Assembly (NCBI GenBank): GCA_030037105.1 | Contig: JASHRY010000009.1 | Location: forward strand, 1-11,867 | Direction: 5' to 3' | DNA length: 11,867 bases | Source of the DNA: Xanthobacteraceae bacterium | GTDB lineage: Bacteria; Pseudomonadota; Alphaproteobacteria; Rhizobiales; Xanthobacteraceae | Part shown: one piece after another, positions 6,005-11,867 of the stretch | How positions within the stretch are numbered: the stretch's first letter is position 1 | Layout of the letters: the number at the start of each line of letters is the position of its first letter | Notes under the pieces: model-generated | Databases searched by the model: none | Told to the model about the DNA's origin: nothing | The model's input: the letters and a program-made list of their open reading frames with translations, nothing else | Program-made: the position numbers and the translations under genes

Positions 6005-6020
6005 AATCAGATATCCGATT
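6005..6020. promoter_or_regulatory. AATC-N-GATATC-N-GATT palindrome (candidate operator 2)
   Basis: A 16-bp palindrome, AATCAGATATCCGATT, with a single mismatched pair (6009/6016) ends 7 bp before the ATG at 6028. Its two-fold symmetry suits a dimeric GntR protein. It lies just downstream of the predicted transcription start, a classic repressor position. Confidence 0.45.
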
Positions 6021-6027
6021 AGATTTT

Positions 6028-7062
6028 ATGATTCTAGCGATCAGTCATGCAGATGCCCGGTCGATGGGCATACGCGCCTTGGCTCTCGCTGGCGTGCCCG
6101 ATCGGCACGCGCAGACTCAAATTGATTTATTGCTCGAGGCAGAGCTGTGCGATCGCCCGTCCCACGGTCTGCTGCGGCTACCGCGAATCATCGAACGCAT
6201 CCACAACGGCGTGGCCGATCCTGTGACGGAAGGCGTCGCCACTTGGCGCTCCGAAGCCTTCCTTCAGGTTGACGGCCGTCGCGGGCTCGGTCCGGTCGTG
6301 GCAGGTCCGGCACTTGCAGCGATCGCGGAGAGGGCGCGCCGGACCGGCATTGCCGTCGCGGCGATCGCCAACAACAACCACCTGGGCATGCTTGGTTGGT
6401 ATGTCGAGCGCATTGCCGCGGAGGGGCAAACGGCGATTGCGATCACGACGAGCGAAGCGTTGGTCCATCCCTGGGGCGGACGCAAGGCGATGCTCGGGAC
6501 CAACCCCATCGCCATCGGCGTACCTGCAGCGCCCCACCCGCTGGTGCTCGACATGGCCACGAGTCGGGTGGCGATGGGCAAGATTTACGATCATGCCCAG
6601 CGTGGCACGCCGATCCCGGCCGATTGGGCGCTCGACGCCAATGGCGAGCCGACCACCGACCCGGAGGCCGCCACGCACGGCGCTATCTCGCCGTTCGGCG
6701 GCGCCAAAGGTTACGCTCTCGGTCTCGCGCTCGAAGTGCTGGTGACGAGCCTGACCGGGGCAGCGCTTGGTACGGATGTTGTCGGCACCCTCGACTCCGA
6801 CCGGCCTTGCAACAAGGGCGACGTTTTCATCGTCGTCGACCCCGTCTCGAGCGCGGCGGGGCCGAGCATTTCAGCCTATCTCGATGCCGTCCGCGCCTGC
6901 CCGCCGAGTCGGTCCGGCAGCCCGGTGCTGGTGCCGGGCGAAGGTTCACTCCTGCGTCGGGCCGAGCGTCTGGCTATCGGTATCCCGGTTACCGAGGAAT
7001 TGTGGAGCGAGATTTGTACTCTGGCGAAAGCGCCGCCGGCGCGCCGCGCGGCTAACGGCTAA
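6028..7062 (+). CDS. Ldh2/YiaK-family NAD(P)-dependent oxidoreductase
   Basis: Member of the malate/L-lactate dehydrogenase (Ldh2) family, which interconverts 2-oxoacids and 2-hydroxyacids. Known relatives include ureidoglycolate dehydrogenase, 2,3-diketo-L-gulonate reductase and sulfolactate dehydrogenase. The family hallmarks are visible: DRPSHGLLR with the catalytic His46 and Arg50, NNNHLG (115-120) with conserved His118, GTNP (157-160), the LDMATS-MGK nucleotide-binding region (174-185) and PFGGAKGY (222-229). The length, 344 residues, is normal. The ATG at 6028 gives the usual family N-terminus but has no clear Shine-Dalgarno, so translation may start from a near-leaderless message. It is the first gene after the divergent operators and 41 bp upstream of the iron alcohol dehydrogenase. 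The substrate is unknown; a hydroxylated carboxylate derived from the imported compound is an inference. Confidence 0.88.
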   Translation: MILAISHADARSMGIRALALAGVPDRHAQTQIDLLLEAELCDRPSHGLLRLPRIIERIHNGVADPVTEGVATWRSEAFLQVDGRRGLGPVVAGPALAAIAERARRTGIAVAAIANNNHLGMLGWYVERIAAEGQTAIAITTSEALVHPWGGRKAMLGTNPIAIGVPAAPHPLVLDMATSRVAMGKIYDHAQRGTPIPADWALDANGEPTTDPEAATHGAISPFGGAKGYALGLALEVLVTSLTGAALGTDVVGTLDSDRPCNKGDVFIVVDPVSSAAGPSISAYLDAVRACPPSRSGSPVLVPGEGSLLRRAERLAIGIPVTEELWSEICTLAKAPPARRAANG

Positions 7063-7103
7063 CGGCGCTTGGGAACAAATGCGATGAGCGGAAAGCATCG
7101 AAG

Positions 7104-8336
7104 ATGATCGACTTCGGAGTGATGCGGGCGTCGCGCGCGATCCTCTTTGGGCCAGGCCAGCGCCTCAGCCTTGGCCGGATAGCCGGCCAGATCGGCAAGC
7201 GAGCGCTGGTCTGCACGGACGCGCGCTTCGCCTCGACCAACGACATGACGGTGCTTCGAGCTTCGCTCCACGACCAAGGTATGGCTGTCCTGGTTTTCGA
7301 TGGCACCGAAGCCGAGCTTCCGCTCACCGGCATCCTCGCTTGCCTCGATGTCGCGCGGTCTTTCAAGCCCAGCATGGTGATCGGCATCGGCGGTGGCAGC
7401 TGCCTCGACATGGCCAAGGTCGTCGCGCTGATGCTGAGCTACGACGGCACGGTGGACAGTTTCTACGGCGAAAACCGTGTGCCGGGGCCCGTGCTACCGG
7501 TGATCGCGATGCCGACGACCTCGGGCACCGGATCGGAGGTCACGCCCGTTGCGGTCTTGGGCGACTCCAATCAGACGCTCAAGGTCGGAATCTCCAGCCC
7601 GTACCTCATTCCCCACACCGCGATCTGCGATCCCGAACTGACGCTGTCATGCCCGCCCGGCTTGACCGCACTTTCCGGCGCCGATGCCATGGCCCATGCG
7701 ATCGAGTCCTTCACCGCGGTCAGGCGCCCTCGCGAGCCGGGGCTCACAGTCGACCGCGTCTTTGTCGGCAAAAACGGGCTGAGCGACCGCAATGCGCTTA
7801 CCGCGATTACGGCGCTCACGACCTACCTGCCTCGCGCGGTCGCCAACGGTACGGACCTCGAAGCGCGCTCCGCGGTGATGTATGCCGCGATGCTAGCCGG
7901 TCTCGCCTTCGGCAGCGCCGGCACCGGCGCCGCACACGCCATCCAATATCCGGTCGGCGCCTTGACCCATACCGCCCACGGCCTCGGTGTCGCGGCGCTG
8001 ATGCGCTATGTCATGGCTTTCAACCGCCCGAACTGTACCGCGACCTATGCCGAGGTCGCTCGCGCCATGGGCATCGCCGGCTCCGATCAAGAGGAGCTTG
8101 CGGACGCCGCCGTGGCGGCCGTCTCCGCGCTGTTTGACGATATCGGGATTCCCAAGACGCTGGCCGACCTCGGTCTGAAGGCTGATCAGCTTGCGTGGGT
8201 TGCAAGTCAGTCGCTCAAGGCCGCGCGCCTCGTCACCAACAATCCGCGCTCGCTCGACCTCGAAGGAGCGACGTCCATCGTCAACGCGGCCTTCGTCGGC
8301 GACTGGCGGGGGGCGCACCTGTCCGCAGCCGAATGA
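7104..8336 (+). CDS. Iron-containing (group III) alcohol dehydrogenase
   Basis: Predicted metal- and NAD(P)-dependent alcohol dehydrogenase of the FucO/AdhE/maleylacetate reductase superfamily. The dinucleotide-binding loop GGGS is at 96-99 and the PTTSGTGSE motif at 137-145. The metal ligands are complete: Asp194 and His198 in GADAMAHAIE, His278 in GAAHAI and His292 in THTAHG, with the usual 14-residue spacing between the last two. At 410 residues it is slightly longer than FucO (~380). The start ATG at 7104 has only a poor ribosome-binding site; Met7 is an alternative, because GGAG precedes it closely. It lies between the Ldh2 gene and the deleted aldehyde dehydrogenase. That arrangement suggests it once worked in an alcohol to aldehyde to acid sequence on a polyol or sugar-derived alcohol. 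Confidence 0.9.
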   Translation: MIDFGVMRASRAILFGPGQRLSLGRIAGQIGKRALVCTDARFASTNDMTVLRASLHDQGMAVLVFDGTEAELPLTGILACLDVARSFKPSMVIGIGGGSCLDMAKVVALMLSYDGTVDSFYGENRVPGPVLPVIAMPTTSGTGSEVTPVAVLGDSNQTLKVGISSPYLIPHTAICDPELTLSCPPGLTALSGADAMAHAIESFTAVRRPREPGLTVDRVFVGKNGLSDRNALTAITALTTYLPRAVANGTDLEARSAVMYAAMLAGLAFGSAGTGAAHAIQYPVGALTHTAHGLGVAALMRYVMAFNRPNCTATYAEVARAMGIAGSDQEELADAAVAAVSALFDDIGIPKTLADLGLKADQLAWVASQSLKAARLVTNNPRSLDLEGATSIVNAAFVGDWRGAHLSAAE

Positions 8337-8347
8337 GAGTTCGTGTC

Positions 8348-8548
8348 ATGTCGCTCGCTGCCACCGCCCCGATCAGTGCCGCCGACGTCACCGGCGTCAC
8401 AACCGACCTCTTTATCGGTGGCCGATGGCTGTCCGCTGCGCGGGGTGCCCGCTTTGACGTGCTCGTCGAGCGGAGCGGTCTCGGCCGAGCGTGCGCGCAC
8501 CACGACATGCTGGCGTTCATGGAGGCCAAATACATCGCCACGAGCTGA
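8348..8548 (+). pseudogene. Aldehyde dehydrogenase with large in-frame internal deletion
   Basis: The 66-codon frame from ATG 8348 to TGA 8546-8548 has two halves that belong to opposite ends of one protein. Residues 18-39 (TTDLFIGGRWLSAARGARFDVL) are the standard start of an NAD(P)-dependent aldehyde dehydrogenase. Residues 41-63 (ERSGLGRACAHHDMLAFMEAKYI) are its standard C-terminus, normally reached after about 480 residues. The join falls near 8459-8473. The whole cofactor-binding domain, the catalytic Cys and the general-base Glu are missing, so it cannot be an enzyme, yet the reading frame survives. The gene begins 11 bp after the alcohol dehydrogenase stop, as expected for the third step of an oxidation route. 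Alternatives are a selected small peptide or a sequence-assembly artefact. Confidence 0.85.
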
Positions 8549-8607
8549 TGACCCCAGCGTCGATGAAGGGGCGAGGCCGAATAAAGACTCGAAGTGCGTG
8601 AAGCAGG

Positions 8608-8622
8608 GTGAACGTTGTTCAC
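8608..8622. promoter_or_regulatory. GTGAAC-GTT-GTTCAC palindrome upstream of the binding-protein gene
   Basis: A perfect 6-bp inverted repeat with a 3-nt centre lies 38 bp before the ATG at 8661, in the gap after the deleted ALDH. The overlapping TTCACA (8618-8623) is 5/6 to a -35 element, but no good -10 follows at the right distance. It could be an operator for separate control of the transporter genes or a small mRNA hairpin. It has no T-run for termination. Confidence 0.35.
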
Positions 8623-8660
8623 ATACATCCATAACTAAGTTTTTAACAAGGGAGAAACCG

Positions 8661-9908
8661 ATGGAAGCGACCCGGAAGAATCAACACGACAATCTGCAAT
8701 CGACGCCGGCCAAGCTTAGCCGTCGCGCGCTGCTGCAGACAGGCAGCGTCGCCGCGGCAGGTATCATGGGCGGCCTGGTGGGGTCGGCCAAAGTCTGGGC
8801 GGCCGCCGCCGGCAGTGAGTCGGTACTGAAGAGCTTGCCCGCTGAAGTCCAGCAATATTACGAGCTTGCAACCACGACTCCACTCGGTGCAAGCGTGTAT
8901 CACGACTTCACGCCAAAGAAGTCGGCGCCCTGGCTGATCGGCTATGCCAGCTCGTTCGGCGGCAACACTTGGCGCATCGGTGCGCGAACCCGGCTCCAGG
9001 AAGTGCTGTTGCCAAAATACAAGGCGGCCGGTCTGGTCCGCGACGTCATCACCACCGAGGCCAATCTCGACCTCCCCAAGCAGATTCAACAAATTCGCCA
9101 ACTCGTCGATCAAGGCTGCGACGCCATCATGACGATCGGCGCGGCGCCGACGGCCCTGAACGGCGTCATTAAATATGCCTACGATCACGGAGTGCTGTTC
9201 GTCGCCATCCAGGGCGGCGTAACGTCACCCTATGCGCTGCAGATCAGCGGCAACTACGCGTTGGGAGGCAAACTTCAGGGCCAGGCGCTCGGCCAGAGCA
9301 TGGGCGGCAAAGGCAACGTTCTGATTGTCCAGGGCATCCCGCAAGCCGAGGCGAGCGACGATTTCCGCCGGGGCCACGAGGTCGGCTTGAAGGGCTTCCC
9401 GGGCATCAAAGTTGTCGGAACTGTCGATGGTAGTTGGGTGGATTCAGTTGCCAAGACCAAGGTTCTGGAGTTCCTCGCGACCCATCCGCAGCCGCTCCAT
9501 GGCCTCGCCTCCCAGTCGCCGGGCGACCTCGGCGCGTTGAGTGCCCTGCAACAGGCGGGGCGGAAGATCGTGCCGATCACCGCAGGCGGCGAGATGGGCC
9601 CTCTCGCCTATTGGCGCGATCATCCCGATTGGCTCAAGCTCACCTATCAGGCTTGGCCTCCGGGCAACGAGATGGAGGAAGGCTGGGAAGCCATGCTGCG
9701 TACGCTTCTGGGTCAGAGACCGAAGATCGCGAGCATCCTGATCGGGCCGGGGGCGATCAAACACTCGGATCTCGCGAACCTGCTCCCTGCCGGCACCACC
9801 TATACCTCCAACGAATGGGTCGAGCCGCCGTACCAGGAGTGGTTCCCGCGCAAGACGATGGACATGTACTTCGAGCGGCCGGCAGATCCGCTGCAAAAGA
9901 AAGGGTAG
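8661..9908 (+). CDS. Tat-exported periplasmic sugar-binding protein (ABC importer)
   Basis: Solute-binding protein of the periplasmic type 1 (Peripla_BP_4, ribose/xylose-like) class, delivering a sugar-like ligand to the ATPase and permease encoded next. The start at 8661 is set by GGGAG 6 nt upstream. The frame is open further upstream but only through the ALDH remnant in another frame. Residues ~19-50 form a twin-arginine leader (SRRALLQTGSVAAAGIMGGL, then a cleavage zone around VWAAAA), so the protein is probably exported folded. The mature part begins each lobe with typical strands: WLIGYASSFGGNTWR (first strand and ligand loop), DAIMTIGAAPTALNGVI, GVLFVAIQGG, GKGNVLIVQGIP, and GRKIVPITAGGE. 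The product has 415 residues; about 40 precede the first lobe strand, longer than RbsB. The ligand is unknown. The ATPase gene follows after 27 bp. Confidence 0.9.
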   Translation: MEATRKNQHDNLQSTPAKLSRRALLQTGSVAAAGIMGGLVGSAKVWAAAAGSESVLKSLPAEVQQYYELATTTPLGASVYHDFTPKKSAPWLIGYASSFGGNTWRIGARTRLQEVLLPKYKAAGLVRDVITTEANLDLPKQIQQIRQLVDQGCDAIMTIGAAPTALNGVIKYAYDHGVLFVAIQGGVTSPYALQISGNYALGGKLQGQALGQSMGGKGNVLIVQGIPQAEASDDFRRGHEVGLKGFPGIKVVGTVDGSWVDSVAKTKVLEFLATHPQPLHGLASQSPGDLGALSALQQAGRKIVPITAGGEMGPLAYWRDHPDWLKLTYQAWPPGNEMEEGWEAMLRTLLGQRPKIASILIGPGAIKHSDLANLLPAGTTYTSNEWVEPPYQEWFPRKTMDMYFERPADPLQKKG

Positions 9909-9935
9909 CGCCGGCGAACTCACGGGTGCATTCAC

Positions 9936-11549
9936 GTGGACTGGATGACGAGAACGGGGGCGTCAGCAGTGCGGAACGTCGATCTGATGGCCGTGCCGGT
10001 GCCGGGTGTGTCCACGACACCCGGCATCGACGCGGTGGTAGTACGCAAGGTCAGCAAGTCGTTTGGCGAGGCCCATGCGCTGCGTTCATGCTCGTTCGCC
10101 GCGCGGTCTGGTGAAGTGCACGCGATCGTGGGCGAAAACGGCAGCGGCAAAAGCACGCTGGCGAAACTGCTCGCCGGCGTGCTTCATCCCGATGCCGGTA
10201 CAATCGAGGTCAACGGTAAGCGTCCGACAAGCCCTTACGCGGCAAGGGCGATGGGCATCGCGGTCGTCTTTCAGGAGATTCTCGTCGCCGAGGGTGCCAC
10301 CGTTCTCGACAACCTCTTCGTCGGCGACGACGGGCTGTTCCGTGCCCGTCTGTCGTCGAGAAAGAAACAGGTGCAGGCGCAAGAGTTGCTCACCCGCCTC
10401 GTCGGCACCCCCGTTGACCTCGATGTTCCGGTCAATGAACTGCCACTCAATACGCGGCAATGGATCGTGATCGCGCGGGCGTTGCTCAGCCATCCGCGCG
10501 TCATCGTTTTCGACGAGTCGACGGCGGCACTTGACCATTCCAGTGCCGAGCGTTTCTTCGATGTGATGCGGCAGCTCCGGGCGGACGGCGTTTGCGTGCT
10601 GCTCGTCTCGCACCGCATTCACGAGCTTACCACGATCTGCGACCGCGCCACCGTTCTCAGCGACGGTGTCGACGTCGGCACGCTGACAGGTGCCGAGATT
10701 ACAGAGGTACGGCTACTCGAACTGATGCGCGGCGAAACGCGCCCAACCGCTGTCGGGCCCTCGGCGCGCGAAGCTCGCGCCGTCGGCGACGAAGCGCTCG
10801 CAGTCTCAGGCCTCAAGCTTACGCCCTACGCCGCGCCGATCGATCTCACGGTAAGCGCCGGCGAGATTGTCGGGCTGGCCGGACTCGAGGGGCACGGCCA
10901 GGTAGAGTTCATGCAGACCATCACCGGCTTCCGCGAGCCGGTCGCCGGCGAGGTGACAGTCACGAGCCGGGGGATTCGCCACGTGATCGACTCGGCAAGA
11001 GCCGCCGAGCGGGCGAGCATGGCTTACATCCCCGGCGACCGGAAAGTGGAAGGGATATTCCCCAATCTCTCGGTATTCGAGAATTTCGGCGTGGCATTAT
11101 ACCGACGGACGGCGCGGGCCGGCGTGATCAATCGGCAGCGCGTGAAACGAATGTTCTCGCAGCAGGTGCAGAATCTTTCAATTCGCATGGGACACACCGA
11201 CGCTCCGATCAACTCGTTGAGCGGCGGCAATCAGCAAAAGCTCGTGGTCGGCCGCGCGCTTGCCGCCGCACCCCTCGTACTGGCGCTGAATGATCCGACG
11301 CGCGGCGTCGACATCGGTGCCAAATACGACATCTACGCTTTGCTTCACAGCCTGGCGACGGCGGGCAAGGTCGTGTTATTTCTTTCCAACGAGATCGAGG
11401 AGTTCCTCGGTCTGTGCGACCGCGTCTTCGTGTTCAGGTCGCAGACCGTTTTCCGCACGCTTGCAGCCAGCGAGATCACGAGCGATGCCGTGCTCGCCGC
11501 GATGTTTGGCTACACCAACTTACAGGGCCTCGGCGATGCCCAGCACTGA
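9936..11549 (+). CDS. CUT2-family sugar ABC transporter ATPase (RbsA/XylG-like, two ATPase domains)
   Basis: Cytoplasmic double ATPase that energises sugar uptake. Domain 1 has an intact Walker A GENGSGKST (66-74), Q-loop Gln113, Walker B IVFDE (190-194) and switch His226, but its signature is LPLNTRQ (169-175) instead of the usual LS.x.Q form. Domain 2 has the family's degenerate Walker A (GLEGHGQVE, 316-324) and a normal signature LSGGNQQ (428-434). Its Walker B ends in LNDPTRG (451-457), where most relatives have LDEPTRG, and the switch position reads LSNE. One composite site therefore pairs a good Walker A with the good signature. GTG 9936 is used; GTG 9969 or ATG 9987 would shorten a poorly conserved ~30-residue leader. 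It overlaps the permease start by 14 bp, indicating coupled translation. Confidence 0.88.
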   Translation: MDWMTRTGASAVRNVDLMAVPVPGVSTTPGIDAVVVRKVSKSFGEAHALRSCSFAARSGEVHAIVGENGSGKSTLAKLLAGVLHPDAGTIEVNGKRPTSPYAARAMGIAVVFQEILVAEGATVLDNLFVGDDGLFRARLSSRKKQVQAQELLTRLVGTPVDLDVPVNELPLNTRQWIVIARALLSHPRVIVFDESTAALDHSSAERFFDVMRQLRADGVCVLLVSHRIHELTTICDRATVLSDGVDVGTLTGAEITEVRLLELMRGETRPTAVGPSAREARAVGDEALAVSGLKLTPYAAPIDLTVSAGEIVGLAGLEGHGQVEFMQTITGFREPVAGEVTVTSRGIRHVIDSARAAERASMAYIPGDRKVEGIFPNLSVFENFGVALYRRTARAGVINRQRVKRMFSQQVQNLSIRMGHTDAPINSLSGGNQQKLVVGRALAAAPLVLALNDPTRGVDIGAKYDIYALLHSLATAGKVVLFLSNEIEEFLGLCDRVFVFRSQTVFRTLAASEITSDAVLAAMFGYTNLQGLGDAQH

Positions 11550-11867
11550 GGCCGTGGCCTTGCGCGGCATCAACAGGCAGCGCTCGTTGGCGACGCCCGC
11601 AATCCTCTTCGTGGTGCTGCTCGTCATCGCCGCGATCCGCGGCCCGCATCTTTTCACCTCCGACGGGCTTGCCGGTGCCCTCATCGGCGCCTCACCGCTG
11701 GTCCTTGCTACCTTGGCGCTGACCCCGATCGCCATCGCCGGTCCGGCCGGCGTCGACCTTTCGATCGGCCCGGTGATGACCCTGATCAACATCACGATCG
11801 TGCTCGGGCTGACAAAGATCGACCTGACCGGGCCGGTCGCCGTCTTCGCCTGCGCCATCGGACTCGG
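11536..11867 (+). CDS. RbsC-like sugar ABC transporter permease, N-terminal part (runs off window)
   Basis: From ATG 11536 the frame is open to the window edge (110 codons) and gives the N-terminus of a BPD_transp_2 inner-membrane permease. After a short cytoplasmic tail, hydrophobic segments lie at about 21-34 (PAILFVVLLVIAAI), 46-69 (AGALIGASPLVLATLALTPIAIAG) and 79-92, and another begins near 99. The motif GVDLSIG (72-78) is diagnostic of CUT2 permeases such as RbsC, AraH and XylH. The start lies inside the ATPase coding region, so translation is probably coupled. The 3' end and any further genes of the transporter lie beyond the window. Confidence 0.9.
   Translation, partial: MPSTEAVALRGINRQRSLATPAILFVVLLVIAAIRGPHLFTSDGLAGALIGASPLVLATLALTPIAIAGPAGVDLSIGPVMTLINITIVLGLTKIDLTGPVAVFACAIGL

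Noticed and set aside
8343..8660. Upstream extension of the binding-protein gene by 106 codons
   Set aside because: The extension overlaps the ALDH remnant in a different frame. Starting at 8661 gives a good Shine-Dalgarno and places the twin-arginine leader at the N-terminus.
1..11867. CRISPR array, phage genes, toxin-antitoxin pair or defence system
   Set aside because: No regularly spaced repeats and no proteins of these classes were seen on either strand. All long genes are explained by housekeeping, regulatory, enzyme or transport families.

Overview
The window looks like chromosomal DNA of a high-GC alphaproteobacterium, most likely Hyphomicrobiales near Bradyrhizobium/Xanthobacteraceae. 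This rests on the lptC-lptA-lptB-rpoN order, the style of the LptB, RNase D and sigma-54 proteins, and the GC-rich third codon positions. The assignment comes from recognising families and gene order, not from a search.

Left part (1-4728, all minus strand) is conserved housekeeping DNA. Reading leftwards: an SDR oxidoreductase (3874-4707), a short exonuclease-only ribonuclease D (3145-3777), then lptC, lptA, lptB and the 5' end of rpoN, which leaves the window at base 1. LptC, LptA and LptB are the inner-membrane anchor, periplasmic bridge and ATPase of lipopolysaccharide export. lptC and lptA overlap by 4 bp; lptB follows after about 100 bp containing two small GC hairpins. A candidate promoter precedes lptC and another precedes rnd.

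Middle (4708-5240) has no intact gene. It holds a 20-bp copy of a tRNA 3' end including CCA (4826-4845, minus strand), a short C-terminal-like coding remnant (4977-5105), and a piece resembling an IS630-type transposase (5129-5215). This looks like a worn boundary between core and accessory DNA.

Right part (5241-11867) is a catabolic and uptake locus. A FadR-type (FCD) GntR regulator on the minus strand diverges from a plus-strand gene series: an Ldh2-family NAD(P)-dependent 2-hydroxyacid/2-oxoacid oxidoreductase, a group III iron-containing alcohol dehydrogenase, a gutted aldehyde dehydrogenase gene, then a Tat-exported sugar-type binding protein, a CUT2 (RbsA/XylG-like) double ATPase and the start of an RbsC-like permease. 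The divergent intergenic region carries two palindromes suitable as operators. The likely logic is import of a sugar, polyol or related hydroxylated compound and its oxidation by the dehydrogenases under control of the GntR protein. The substrate cannot be read from the sequence.

The most striking feature is the aldehyde dehydrogenase remnant (8348-8548). The first ~40 codons are joined in frame to the last ~26, so about 400 or more residues, including the cofactor site and catalytic Cys and Glu, are gone while an open frame of 66 codons remains. The ATPase also departs from CUT2 consensus in two ATP-site motifs. I found no convincing wholly new type of system; the best novelty candidates are this unassigned catabolic locus, its non-canonical ATPase and the deleted ALDH.
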